DNA of 41,121 nt from an uncultured Clostridia bacterium (GCA_934167685.1 CAKPLQ010000005.1:1-41121); one strand, 5' to 3'; positions 24,505 through 33,140 are shown, numbered from the stretch's first letter. Translations and numbers: made by a program. Notes: a model not told the origin generated them from the sequence alone.

Positions 24505-25752
24505 TTACAAAACAGATAAAGCTTTTAATATTCCTAATTTTCCATATTCATATGTAAGTCCTCCTTGCATATATGCAATATAGGGTTCACGTATAGGGCC
24601 ATCGCAACTAAGCTCTATTGTTGAGCCTTCTGTAAAAGTTCCAGCTGCCATTATTACTTTATCATCATATCCTCCCATATCACTTGGCTCTGGAACTACA
24701 TAAGAATCTATTGGAGACCCCATTTGAATTCCTTGGCAAAATTTTATCAATTTATCTGCACTACCTAATTCTATAGTTTGAACTATATCAGCTCTAGGTT
24801 CATCATATTTAGGATTTACATTATATCCTAATTTTTCTAAAATTCTACTTGCAAATACTGCCGTTTTCACACTACTTGCTACAACACTTGGAGCAAAAAA
24901 TAGTCCTTTTATAAATGCTGTATTTTGATTTAGTGATGGTCCTATTTCTTTTCCTATTCCCGGTGCTGTTAATCTTTCTGCACATAATTCTATCAAGTCT
25001 TTTTTTCCTGCAATATATGCTCCGCTTGTTGCTATTCCTGCTCCCAAATTTTTCATTAATGAACCAACTATAATATCAGCTCCAACTTCTGTTGGTTCTT
25101 TTTCTTCTACGAATTCTCCATAACAATTATCTACCATAATTATTACTTCTGTATTAACTTTTCTAATTGCCTTAATTACTTTTTCTATTTTATCAATTGT
25201 CAAGCTTTTTCTTGTTGAATATCCTTTTGAACGTTGAATTTCTATTAATTTTATATCTTTTTTTGCTACTCTTTCTTCTATTGCCTTTACATCAAAATCG
25301 TCTTCTACTAATTCTATCTGCTCATATTTAACTCCAAATGATTTCAAAGAACTCTTGCTTTCTTCTTTACTTATTCCAATAATAGTTTGTAACGTATCAT
25401 AAGGTGCACCCGAAATACTCAACATTGTATCTCCTGGTCTTAATAGTCCGAATAATGTAACTGCTAAAGCATGTGTTCCAGAAATTAATTGAGCTCTAAC
25501 TAATGCATCTTCTGTTCTGAAAATTCTAGCATATATCTCTTCTATTTTATTTCTCCCAATTTCATCAATTCCATATCCTGTAGATGAATGTAAATGCATT
25601 TCTGATAATCTACAATATTGAAATGCTTCTAATACTTTTAAACTATTAGTTTCTTTTATTTTATCAATTTTTTCAAATTGTGGTTGAATTTCTTTTTCTA
25701 CTTCTTTTGATAACTCTAATATTTCTTTTTTTATTCCAAATTCTGTATACAT
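24505..25752 (-). CDS. PLP-dependent enzyme, aluminium-resistance/methionine gamma-lyase-like family (YnbB type)
   Basis: Fold type I pyridoxal-phosphate enzyme of 415 residues. Visible elements are GYGIDEIGRNKIEEIYARIF, the cofactor region AQLISGTHALAVTLFGLLRPGDTML, the Asp in IIMVDNCYGEFVE and the Schiff-base lysine in VGSLMKNLGAGIATSG. C-terminal motifs include GSPIDSYVVPEPSDMGGYDD and MAAGTFTEGSTIELSCDGP. The family is annotated as aluminium resistance or methionine gamma-lyase-like, but its true reaction is not established. A predicted promoter lies upstream. Confidence 0.88.
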   Translation of the reverse strand: MYTEFGIKKEILELSKEVEKEIQPQFEKIDKIKETNSLKVLEAFQYCRLSEMHLHSSTGYGIDEIGRNKIEEIYARIFRTEDALVRAQLISGTHALAVTLFGLLRPGDTMLSISGAPYDTLQTIIGISKEESKSSLKSFGVKYEQIELVEDDFDVKAIEERVAKKDIKLIEIQRSKGYSTRKSLTIDKIEKVIKAIRKVNTEVIIMVDNCYGEFVEEKEPTEVGADIIVGSLMKNLGAGIATSGAYIAGKKDLIELCAERLTAPGIGKEIGPSLNQNTAFIKGLFFAPSVVASSVKTAVFASRILEKLGYNVNPKYDEPRADIVQTIELGSADKLIKFCQGIQMGSPIDSYVVPEPSDMGGYDDKVIMAAGTFTEGSTIELSCDGPIREPYIAYMQGGLTYEYGKLGILKALSVL

Positions 25753-25780
25753 TTTTTCTCTCCTTTTCTAAACTGCAACC

Positions 25781-25809
25781 ATTATACCATATTTTCATTT
25801 TAATTTAAA
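25781..25809 (-). promoter_or_regulatory. Predicted promoter of the PLP enzyme gene
   Basis: TTTAAA (25804-25809), 17-base spacer, TATAAT (25781-25786) on the minus strand, in the 62-base gap after sigE. Confidence 0.5.
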
Positions 25810-25814
25810 CCCTT

Positions 25815-26549
25815 CTAGCCAGTTTTACTCATAATATCTTTTTTCATTTTATTTATTATCTTTTTTTCAAGTCTAGAAATATAACTTTGCGAAATTCCTA
25901 ATTCATCTGCAACTTCTTTTTGCGTTTTTTCTTTTCCGCTAATAAAGCCAAATCTCATCTCCATAATATTTTTCTCTCTATCATTTAATTTTTTTATAGC
26001 TTCTTTTAAAAGTTGCATATCAACTTCATCTTCTAATTTTCTATATGTAACATCTGCCTCTGTTCCTAAAATATCTGATAATAGCAATTCATTTCCATCA
26101 CTATCCTTATTTAATGGTTCATCTATAGAAACTTCAGATTTCAGTTTATTATTTCTTCTTAAATACATTAATATCTCGTTTTCGATACATCTAGAAGCAT
26201 ATGTTGCTAACTTTATCTTTTTTTCAGAATTAAACGTATTTACACCTTTCATTAGTCCAATAGTTCCTATAGAAATTAAATCTTCTATTCCAATCCCTGT
26301 ATTCTCAAATTTTTTAGCAATATAAACAACCAATCTCAAATTTCTTTCAACCAATAATTTTTTAGCTTCTACACTCTCTTCTGTATCAAGTTTTTTTATT
26401 GTTTCTTCTTCTTCCTCTGCAGATAATGGTGGAGGGAGTGTTTGACTTCCTGCAACATAAAAAATCGGCAGAATTTCTTCTAGGTTTCCTTCCATGTATT
26501 TTGCACAAATTGAATCTATACTCTTTTTTATAAATTCTATTATTTTCAT
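25815..26549 (-). CDS. sigE: Pro-sigma-E, mother-cell sporulation sigma factor
   Basis: Early mother-cell sigma factor made as an inactive precursor. The N-terminal pro-region (about 30 residues) ends in FYVAGSQTLPPPLS, matching the YYIGGSE-ALPPPL site cut by SpoIIGA in Bacillus. Region 2 has ERNLRLVVYIAKKFENTG and EDLISIGTIGLMKGVNTF; the region 4 helix-turn-helix is QKEVADELGISQSYISRLEK. Length 244 is normal. It follows spoIIGA, but a strong terminator lies between them, and sigG, often the next gene, is absent. An in-frame TGA just upstream fixes the ATG as start. Confidence 0.95.
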   Translation of the reverse strand: MKIIEFIKKSIDSICAKYMEGNLEEILPIFYVAGSQTLPPPLSAEEEEETIKKLDTEESVEAKKLLVERNLRLVVYIAKKFENTGIGIEDLISIGTIGLMKGVNTFNSEKKIKLATYASRCIENEILMYLRRNNKLKSEVSIDEPLNKDSDGNELLLSDILGTEADVTYRKLEDEVDMQLLKEAIKKLNDREKNIMEMRFGFISGKEKTQKEVADELGISQSYISRLEKKIINKMKKDIMSKTG

Positions 26550-26681
26550 AATTAATCACATTCCTTGCATATATTTAGATTTTTGCGGACATCTATAAAC
26601 CTTATTCTTTCACCTCCACTTCTGTTTTTATTTTATAACTTTTTATATGCAAAGGCTGTCTTTTCTTATTGTAGAAAAAAA

Positions 26682-26709
26682 GAAATAATCGCTAATTTGC
26701 GATTATTTC
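26682..26709 (-). terminator. Strong intrinsic terminator between spoIIGA and sigE
   Basis: GAAATAATCGC (26682-26692) pairs perfectly with GCGATTATTTC (26699-26709) over 11 bp; the minus strand continues with TTTTTTTCT. It would separate spoIIGA from sigE transcription. Confidence 0.88.
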
Positions 26710-26720
26710 CTACATTTTTT

Positions 26721-27605
26721 CTATATTAATTCCAATCCTATTAATGCTCTATATTCCCCTTTTTTAGTAAGTGATTTATCATATATACCTATTATTATAT
26801 TATTAAAAGTTTTTCTTTCTTCTTCTTTCTCTACTTTTATTTCATCAGCTTTTATTCCTAATAACATTCCATTTTGTTTTCCAAGAGACGAAAATGGAAT
26901 ACACCTTAACCTTGATACATATTCCTTTGGAACAGTATCTAAATCTCCTGCTAGAACATTATCTATATTATTAATTATCTCTTTTGGCACTATTTTTTCT
27001 AACAAACTACTTTCTACTATTACTACTGGTGTATTAGTAATTGGCTCTCTTGCCAGATTTCCTGTATCTATCATTGCCCTAGTTTCTACTTCTTTACCAT
27101 TTAATTTAATCTTTATTTCACAATACATATCCTTAGCATTAAGCTTTGTTTTAATAATTTTTATTGATATCTTTATCACAATAAATGCTATAATTGCTCC
27201 CAAAAAAATCACTTTTAACACATATTCTCCAACAAATATTCCATTTTTTATAAATATGTCTTGTGGTTTTATAAAATAAATTAAATATAATGCAACTCCT
27301 CCAAATACAAAAGATGTTAAATAAAATATCAATATCTGTTTCAACAATATTTTCACATTTTGTGGATTAAATGCTACATATATCATTGCAATTGCTAAAA
27401 TCATCTTTAAGATTATCGATGTATATATATGTAATTTTGTAGCATAAGTTATTATTGCATACACACTTCCTAATACACTTGAAATAACTACTCTTGCTAA
27501 TTGAGGTTTTATCTTTAAAATTATTGATGTTGCATATAAAATTATAGAATTCATTATCAAATTCTCTAAAAATATTATATCAATATAAATAGTTATAATA
27601 ATCAC
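26721..27605 (-). CDS. spoIIGA: Sporulation sigma-E processing peptidase SpoIIGA
   Basis: Membrane aspartic protease that cleaves pro-sigma-E at the sporulation septum. The first half (about residues 3-150) has five membrane helices, the second half is a soluble pepsin-like domain with the catalytic Asp in RAMIDTGNLAREP, where Bacillus has LIDSGN. Later conserved pieces are RLRCIPFSSLGKQNGMLLGIKADEI and IIGIYDKSL. Length 294 is normal. The start is GTG with only a weak purine-rich site. It lies after ftsZ in the usual ftsA-ftsZ-spoIIGA-sigE order, with a TATAAT at 27626-27631 but no clear -35, as expected for a Spo0A-type promoter. Confidence 0.93.
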   Translation of the reverse strand: MIIITIYIDIIFLENLIMNSIILYATSIILKIKPQLARVVISSVLGSVYAIITYATKLHIYTSIILKMILAIAMIYVAFNPQNVKILLKQILIFYLTSFVFGGVALYLIYFIKPQDIFIKNGIFVGEYVLKVIFLGAIIAFIVIKISIKIIKTKLNAKDMYCEIKIKLNGKEVETRAMIDTGNLAREPITNTPVVIVESSLLEKIVPKEIINNIDNVLAGDLDTVPKEYVSRLRCIPFSSLGKQNGMLLGIKADEIKVEKEEERKTFNNIIIGIYDKSLTKKGEYRALIGLELI

Positions 27606-27650
27606 TCTTTTCTTTTTTGTTATTAATTATATTCTATTCATTAAGAAAAA

Positions 27651-27680
27651 AGTGTAGAATTTTGATTTTAATTCTACACT
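27651..27680 (-). terminator. Intrinsic terminator of ftsZ
   Basis: AGTGTAGAAT (27651-27660) pairs with ATTCTACACT (27671-27680), followed on the minus strand by TTTTTTCTT, 12 bases after the ftsZ stop. Confidence 0.88.
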
Positions 27681-27691
27681 TTTTATATAAA

Positions 27692-28801
27692 TTACATATT
27701 TTTATTTTTGTTTTTACGTAAGAATGCTGGTATATCTAAATCTCCTTGTGAAGAGTTTACATCTGATGCTGGTATTGAACTTGTCTTCTTTTCCCAAGGT
27801 TTATTTATAAAACTATCTACTGTAGATGCTGTTCTAGCTTCTGGTTTTTCGAACCCTGTAGCGATGACTGTAATTTGAATTTCATCTTTCATATCTGGGT
27901 CTGTAACTGTACCAAATATGATATTAGCTTCAGGGTCTACACTGCGTTGAACTAATTCTGCAGCAGTATTTACTTCATGTAATCCTAAATCTTCACCACC
28001 AGTTATATTGATAATTACACCTCTAGCTCCTTCTATTGAAGTTTCTAGTAATGGACTTTGTACTGCTTGTTTTGCAGCATCTTCTGCTCTGTTTTCACCA
28101 GATGCTCTACCAATCCCCATATGTGCCATACCTGTATTTAACATTATTGTTTTAACATCTGCAAAGTCTAAGTTTACTGTTCCTGTAACAGCTATTAAGT
28201 CAGATATTCCTTGAACACCTTGTCTTAATATATCATCTGCCATTCTAAATGCTTCATTTATTGATGTTTTTCTATCAATTACTTGTAATAATTTATCATT
28301 TGGTATTACTACTAATGAATCTACTTTTCCTTTTAAGCTTTCAATTCCTCTTTCAGCTTGTGAAAGTCTTTTTTTACCTTCAAATGTAAATGGTTTTGTA
28401 ACAACACCTATTGTTAATATTCCCATTTCTTTAGCAGCTTGTGCTACTATTGGTGCAGCTCCTGTACCTGTTCCTCCACCCATTCCGGCTGTAACAAATA
28501 CCATATCTGCTCCTCTTAATGTTTCAGCTATTTCTGATTTATTTTCTTCAGCTGATTGAGCACCAATGTCAGGGTTTGCACCTGCACCTAGTCCTCTTGT
28601 TATTTTTTCTCCTATTTGAATTTTTGTTCCTGCTTTTGATTTTGTTAATGCTTGTCTATCTGTATTAACAGCTATAAAGTCAACTCCTTTTATGCCTTCT
28701 TCAATCATTCTATTTACTGCGTTATTTCCAGCGCCACCTACACCTATTACTTTTATTGTGGCTGTTCCGTCCATCATTGTAACGTCTTCACATTCCATCA
28801 T
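27692..28801 (-). CDS. ftsZ: Cell division protein FtsZ
   Basis: Tubulin-like GTPase that forms the division ring. GTP-binding motifs: GVGGAGNNAVNRM near the N-terminus, the tubulin signature GGGTGTGAAPIV, and the T7 loop NLDFADVKTIM. The C-terminal linker is short and Ser/Asn-rich, ending in the conserved peptide DLDIPAFLRKNKNK that binds FtsA and other partners. Length 369 is normal. The ATG follows GGGAGGAAATC, and the gene is 52 bases after ftsA. Confidence 0.98.
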   Translation of the reverse strand: MMECEDVTMMDGTATIKVIGVGGAGNNAVNRMIEEGIKGVDFIAVNTDRQALTKSKAGTKIQIGEKITRGLGAGANPDIGAQSAEENKSEIAETLRGADMVFVTAGMGGGTGTGAAPIVAQAAKEMGILTIGVVTKPFTFEGKKRLSQAERGIESLKGKVDSLVVIPNDKLLQVIDRKTSINEAFRMADDILRQGVQGISDLIAVTGTVNLDFADVKTIMLNTGMAHMGIGRASGENRAEDAAKQAVQSPLLETSIEGARGVIINITGGEDLGLHEVNTAAELVQRSVDPEANIIFGTVTDPDMKDEIQITVIATGFEKPEARTASTVDSFINKPWEKKTSSIPASDVNSSQGDLDIPAFLRKNKNKNM

Positions 28802-28853
28802 AAAGATTTCCTCCCTATTAAAACTATATTTTGATTAATTATTATTTTTAATT

Positions 28854-30083
28854 TTAAGAATAAAAAAATTCTTTTATTCGCTCAATTATCGCCTTAAATA
28901 CACTTTCGTTTGATTGCAAATCAATTTTACTTGAAACTGTTTTTGCAAATGGTCTTGCAGCAATATATCTTACAAGTGCATAACTGGTTCTAAATTCTGG
29001 TTTTACCGTGCTTACAGCTCTACCTGTTGACATCTTTACAGGAATATTTAAATTAATTTTCCCTGCTACATCACTCTTGTTTATATTAGTAATTCCTCTT
29101 CCTGTTAATATTACTGTACTTATATTTTGTTTTACATTTTGAGTTGTAATGTCTTTATTTATAATTGTAAATATTTCTTCTATTCTTGCTTCTATAATTT
29201 CGATTAGTTCAGAACTTTTTATAACTTTATTTCTGCTTTCATCTTTACATGTATTTAGCATTATTTCATTATCATTATCTATATATGATTTTAGTGCTAA
29301 TCCATATTGTCTTTTTAATCTTTCAGCTTCTTCTTCAGAAATATTTAATACTAACGCAATATCATTTGTAATGTTGTCTCCTCCTAATGGAATTGTATTT
29401 GTATATGTAAATGCATTTCCTTCAAAAACACCTATTTCGGTATTTCCTGCTCCTATGTCTAACAACATTACATTATCATCTAATTCATTAGTATCTAACA
29501 TTAAATTTCTTTCTGCTAATGCAGTTGGTACTATGCCATCTATTTCTATTCCAACTCTTTTAAATATGGTTGATAACTGCCTTACATACTCTTTATCAGC
29601 CAAAATAATCTGTGCTTTTAAAGTAAAGTTTGAACTTAAATTTCCTACTGGATCTGTTACTACTTTTCCATTATCAAGCACTATTTCTGATGGTACTATA
29701 TCTATTATTGTTTTTCCTTCTGGTATTTCTATGTCTTTAGCTTGCATCATTGCACTTTGAACATCTTTTAATGATATTCCAGCAAATTTGTCTTTTAGCT
29801 CTTTTACAACACTGTTTTGAACTATTGTTACATATTTTCCTGGAATTGTTACATATGCTGAATTAATTTTAAAGTCTGCTTCATCTTCAGCATCTTTTAT
29901 TGTTTTCGCTATGCTTAAACTAATTTCTTCCTCATTAATTATTTTGCCTTTTTTTAGTCCCCCACATTTCTCTGATGTGCTACATATTGTTTCAATTTGT
30001 CCAAAATTGTTTACTTCTCCAACAACAGTGCAAACCTTAGATGTACCTATATCAATACCAATTATGATATCACCTATTGCCAA
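28854..30083 (-). CDS. ftsA: Cell division protein FtsA
   Basis: Actin-like ATPase that tethers FtsZ to the membrane. The N-terminus has IIGIDIGTSKVCTVVGEV (phosphate-1 loop); VMLLDIGAGNTEIGVFEG is phosphate 2 and VILTGRGITNI the adenosine loop. The last residues (SVFKAIIERIKEFFYS) form an amphipathic membrane-targeting helix. The start codon is TTG at 30081-30083, with GGAGG seven bases upstream and no nearby ATG. Upstream lies a promoter with repeated AT-rich motifs. Confidence 0.96.
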   Translation of the reverse strand: MAIGDIIIGIDIGTSKVCTVVGEVNNFGQIETICSTSEKCGGLKKGKIINEEEISLSIAKTIKDAEDEADFKINSAYVTIPGKYVTIVQNSVVKELKDKFAGISLKDVQSAMMQAKDIEIPEGKTIIDIVPSEIVLDNGKVVTDPVGNLSSNFTLKAQIILADKEYVRQLSTIFKRVGIEIDGIVPTALAERNLMLDTNELDDNVMLLDIGAGNTEIGVFEGNAFTYTNTIPLGGDNITNDIALVLNISEEEAERLKRQYGLALKSYIDNDNEIMLNTCKDESRNKVIKSSELIEIIEARIEEIFTIINKDITTQNVKQNISTVILTGRGITNINKSDVAGKINLNIPVKMSTGRAVSTVKPEFRTSYALVRYIAARPFAKTVSSKIDLQSNESVFKAIIERIKEFFYS

Positions 30084-30123
30084 GATAATTCCTCCATTTA
30101 TTTATGTGTTTTCCTTAGTGTTA

Positions 30124-30152
30124 TATATATTACATTTTGACAAAAAAGTCAA
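30124..30152 (-). promoter_or_regulatory. Predicted ftsA-ftsZ promoter with inverted repeat in the spacer
   Basis: TTGACT (30147-30152), 17-base spacer, TATATA (30124-30129) on the minus strand. TTGAC and GTCAA form an inverted repeat across the -35 and spacer, and TGTCAAA resembles a Spo0A box (6 of 7). Just upstream, AAATATTTC is repeated in tandem at an 11-base period. Confidence 0.55.
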
Positions 30153-30234
30153 TACAATTTGAAATATTTTTGAAATATTTTCGTAATATTAATGCAATAT
30201 TTGTAACAATTTTGTAATGCATTTTTTTACATTC

Positions 30235-30609
30235 TTACTGCGCCAAGTCTTTCGCTTTTTTAGACTTTTTTTCTGTCCATTTTTCAATATAATATCTTCT
30301 TATTATTGTTAAATTTGTAAACATTCTTCCCACAAATACAACAAGTGCTGCTAAATAAATATCCAAATTTAACTTTTGTCCAAGATATGTTAATGCTATC
30401 GAAAGAATACTATTACAGAAAAATCCTGATATAAAAATTGTTAAATCAAAATTTTTCTTTAATACTGACGTTATTCCTCCAAAAACAGAGTCTAATGCAG
30501 CTACAACTGCTATTGCTAAAAAAGTCGAATATGTATATGGAATAATAGGCACATTCACTCCTATTAACGCTCCAATAATACACCCTATTAATATTGCTAT
30601 AACAATCAT
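30235..30609 (-). CDS. sbp: Small basic protein of the division cluster (DUF1290, Sbp)
   Basis: Membrane protein of 124 residues matching the small basic protein next to ftsA in Bacillus. About three helices are visible (residues 3-20, 25-48 and 55-75) followed by LAALVVFVGRMFTNLTIIRRY and a basic tail (WTEKKSKKAKDLAQ). Function unknown, but the position between DUF881 genes and ftsA is widely conserved. AGGAGGAAC precedes the ATG, 11 bases after the DUF881 stop. Confidence 0.9.
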   Translation of the reverse strand: MIVIAILIGCIIGALIGVNVPIIPYTYSTFLAIAVVAALDSVFGGITSVLKKNFDLTIFISGFFCNSILSIALTYLGQKLNLDIYLAALVVFVGRMFTNLTIIRRYYIEKWTEKKSKKAKDLAQ

Positions 30610-30620
30610 TTTTGTTCCTC

Positions 30621-31346
30621 CTAATTTATATATTTTGATGTCATATCTTTATCATATTTTTCTATTTTTACTTTTTTGCTTGTATCTACACTAGTCTCGT
30701 GGCCTAGTTCTTTTAACTCGTCTACTCCTCCACCTTTTCCAGATACAGCACTTTTTAAATAATCTGCATTTCCTATTGCATTTATTACATATGGTGATGT
30801 AATTTTATCTCCATTAACTTTTATAAATTCCGTTCCAATCTCATATATTGCAGTCATAGCTGTAATTCTATGTCCATTTAATGAAATAGCTTCAGCTCCT
30901 GCTGAAAATAGTTCATTTATAATTGTTAAAAGTTGTCTAGATGTAATATTATCAACCAACACATCCTCTGAAAGTTGCGTTCCACCTTTGTCTGTTAATT
31001 GAATCACAATTCCTTCGCCTTCTACATCTGTTTTTCCAAGTTCTTCGTTTAATTGCTCCAATTCTGTCTGTAATAATTGTGCAGTTTGCGCATCTGATTC
31101 TTTTTCTGTTTTATATTCATTTATTTTAGAAACTAGTTCCTCATATTTTCCATTTAATTCATCATATTTTTCATTCCAGCTTTTTAATTCTAATCTTAAA
31201 TCAGATTCTTTCATTGTTTCTATTGCTGTTATATCTGTTTGCTGAACAACTTTAAATTGCATAAACATTACAAGCATCAATGCAAAACATGCAATTCCTA
31301 TTGTAATTGCCATCACAATTCTTTCTTTGCTTACTTTTAATTTCAT
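30621..31346 (-). CDS. DUF881 family membrane-anchored protein (YlxX/YlxW type), copy 2
   Basis: Bitopic protein of 241 residues: one N-terminal helix (residues 11-30), a coiled coil (about 45-105, rich in Leu, Glu, Lys) and a DUF881 domain with GEGIVIQLTDKGG, LLTIINELFSAGAEAISLNGHRI and SPYVINAIGNADYLKSAV. Known only as conserved neighbours of division genes; role unknown. It is paralogous to the adjacent upstream gene and shares its domain order. The two are separated by 34 bases containing a short tandem TGTCATCT repeat. Confidence 0.88.
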   Translation of the reverse strand: MKLKVSKERIVMAITIGIACFALMLVMFMQFKVVQQTDITAIETMKESDLRLELKSWNEKYDELNGKYEELVSKINEYKTEKESDAQTAQLLQTELEQLNEELGKTDVEGEGIVIQLTDKGGTQLSEDVLVDNITSRQLLTIINELFSAGAEAISLNGHRITAMTAIYEIGTEFIKVNGDKITSPYVINAIGNADYLKSAVSGKGGGVDELKELGHETSVDTSKKVKIEKYDKDMTSKYIN

Positions 31347-31380
31347 TTTCTTCCTCCCTTTCTGTCATCTTGTCATCTTG

Positions 31381-32109
31381 CTATTTACTTTGAGCATATT
31401 GAAATTTCATAACACCTGTATATTTAGGAATAGTTATTGTTTTCTTATCAGTCATTTTCTCTACTGTTACTTTTAAATATCTATCTTCTCTTAATGTATC
31501 TAAATATCCACCTACTCTATTTACATTAATCAAAACTTCTGGCAATCCAATTGCTTTTATTGTAAAAGGTGATCCGATTTTTTCACCATTTACTTTTATA
31601 ATATTTCCATCACATTCTATGGCTGAAGTTGTAACTAATCTTTGTTCATTTATTGATATTGCTTCTGCTCCCGCATTTTTCAATTCATTTACCACACTTA
31701 TTAAGTCTGCATCATGTACTATCAATAAATTCGGGTCAGCTAACCAGTTATTTAATGATATATCTTGATTATCATTTATAGTTATTATCAAACCATTTCC
31801 TGTTACTTCTGTTAAACCTAGTATTTTATTTCCACTTTTGATTTCATTTTCTAGACTAGTTAAATCAGTATTGTTTTGTGTAGCATTTGTTCTTTCTTCT
31901 TCTAATTTTTTTTCTGCACTTTCAACATCTGCATATAAATTGTCATATTTTTCTTTAGCTTTCAACACTGCATTTCTTAACTCGTTTTCTTGAGCATTTG
32001 TACTCATAATTGAGCCAGTTCCTTCTATAGTCCTAACTTGTATAACTATTCCACAAGATAATACAGCACACATAATTCCTAATATAACTGTAACTATTTT
32101 TTTATTCAT
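31381..32109 (-). CDS. DUF881 family membrane-anchored protein, copy 1
   Basis: Same layout as its neighbour: one N-terminal helix (residues 5-24), a coiled coil (about 40-95) and a DUF881 domain with GNGLIITINDNQD, LISVVNELKNAGAEAISINEQRL and GSPFTIKAIGLPEVLINV. It is 242 residues long. Tandem DUF881 paralogues upstream of the small basic protein and ftsA are common in Firmicutes. The ATG follows AAAGGAGTAG, 14 bases after divIB. Confidence 0.88.
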   Translation of the reverse strand: MNKKIVTVILGIMCAVLSCGIVIQVRTIEGTGSIMSTNAQENELRNAVLKAKEKYDNLYADVESAEKKLEEERTNATQNNTDLTSLENEIKSGNKILGLTEVTGNGLIITINDNQDISLNNWLADPNLLIVHDADLISVVNELKNAGAEAISINEQRLVTTSAIECDGNIIKVNGEKIGSPFTIKAIGLPEVLINVNRVGGYLDTLREDRYLKVTVEKMTDKKTITIPKYTGVMKFQYAQSK

Positions 32110-32123
32110 AGCTCTACTCCTTT

Positions 32124-32930
32124 CTATTCTGCACTAAAATATGGTAAAAATCCCTCATTTAAATTTCCATTTGCATTAATAGTTCCTTTATTTTCTGCCT
32201 CTTGCTTTAATATTGCACTTACATAATACATCCTATCTTTTAGATTAGATGCATTGCCTAAATCTATAGTTATCCCTTCATTTTCTAGTTTTAGTATATA
32301 TTCATCTTCTACTTGAATTTGTGTGATTTTATCATCTATATTTATTTTTTTACATTCGCTGTATATTTGTAAAATATTTTCCATCTTGTCTAAATCTTTA
32401 TCTTCTAATCTTTTTGTTTTATCTACATCCTCTTCTTTTATATTCATACCAATTATTACTGGAACATCGGCTTTTTCTGAAGCTATTTCTAAAACATATC
32501 CTTGTTCATCTATTCCTATATATTTTCCACTTTCAGTTTGAATTTGAAATCTTTTACTTCTCTCTGTAATTTCAATGTCAATTCGATTTGGATAAATTTT
32601 GTTCACTTTTGCTTCTTCTATCGCTCCATTTTGTTTTAATTTTACTTTTAAAACAATTCCTATTTTTGAAAATATATTATCTCCTATTTTTATTCCTGCT
32701 ATTTCCATTATTTTTTCTCTTGATAATTGTGCATTTCCATTTACTGTTACTGTTTGAATTTTAAAGGTTGGTGACATTGAAAAATATGCAGAAATTCCTA
32801 CTACTATAGCTATAAACAAAGTTACTACAATTTTTTTTCTTCTTCTTTTTATTTTTCTTTGTTCCATCTCTTTTTGTTTGTTTATTCTATTCTGTGGTCT
32901 AGCCTGTGTTTTAGCTTTTTTTACTGCCAT
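32124..32930 (-). CDS. divIB: Cell division protein FtsQ/DivIB
   Basis: Bitopic divisome protein that works with FtsL/DivIC. A strongly basic cytoplasmic tail (residues 1-33, with KRRRKK) precedes one helix (about 34-52), then a POTRA domain beginning TFKIQTVTVNGNAQLSREKIMEIAGIKIGDNIF, with a following beta domain (KVNKIYPNRIDIEITERS, GIDEQGYVLE). Length about 268. I use the ATG at 32930, since the TTG one codon upstream is a weaker choice. It heads the divIB-DUF881-DUF881-sbp group. Confidence 0.9.
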   Translation of the reverse strand: MAVKKAKTQARPQNRINKQKEMEQRKIKRRRKKIVVTLFIAIVVGISAYFSMSPTFKIQTVTVNGNAQLSREKIMEIAGIKIGDNIFSKIGIVLKVKLKQNGAIEEAKVNKIYPNRIDIEITERSKRFQIQTESGKYIGIDEQGYVLEIASEKADVPVIIGMNIKEEDVDKTKRLEDKDLDKMENILQIYSECKKINIDDKITQIQVEDEYILKLENEGITIDLGNASNLKDRMYYVSAILKQEAENKGTINANGNLNEGFLPYFSAE

Positions 32931-33043
32931 CAATTATCACTTCCTTTATATCGATTTATCTTTTGGTAACACTCTCGCTTTTTTATTTTATCACATTATA
33001 TATATTTTTTTCCATAGTTTTTGGAAATTTTATTCAAAAAAGT

Positions 33044-33091
33044 TACTGGTTAATGTTTTGTTTAAAATTAATATAAGAAAATTATTGCAAT
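33044..33091. repeat. 48-bp dispersed repeat, copy A
   Basis: Matches 41033-41080 at 39 of 48 positions in the same orientation, with an identical core TTTAAAATTAATATA. It lies between divIB and the small 69-codon gene. Confidence 0.6.
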
Positions 33092-33105
33092 TAGGCATAA
33101 AAGAA

Positions 33106-33123
33106 GAGGAGCACTTGCTCCCC
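33106..33123 (-). terminator. Terminator of the 69-codon gene
   Basis: GAGGAGCA (33106-33113) and TGCTCCCC (33116-33123) form an 8-bp stem with a 2-base gap, so in practice a slightly opened loop. The minus strand then runs TCTTCTTTT. It follows the small gene by 17 bases. Confidence 0.65.
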
Positions 33124-33140
33124 TTCCCAATGCAAAATCT

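Noticed and set aside
26580..26625. Possible small gene between spoIIGA and sigE after GGAGGTGA
   Set aside because: No ATG, GTG or TTG at usable spacing. The nearest ATG gives five codons. An in-frame TGA also rules out an N-terminal extension of sigE.
31347..31380. Short tandem TGTCATCT repeat between the DUF881 genes
   Set aside because: Two 8-bp copies only, in a 34-base gap; most likely slippage with no visible function.
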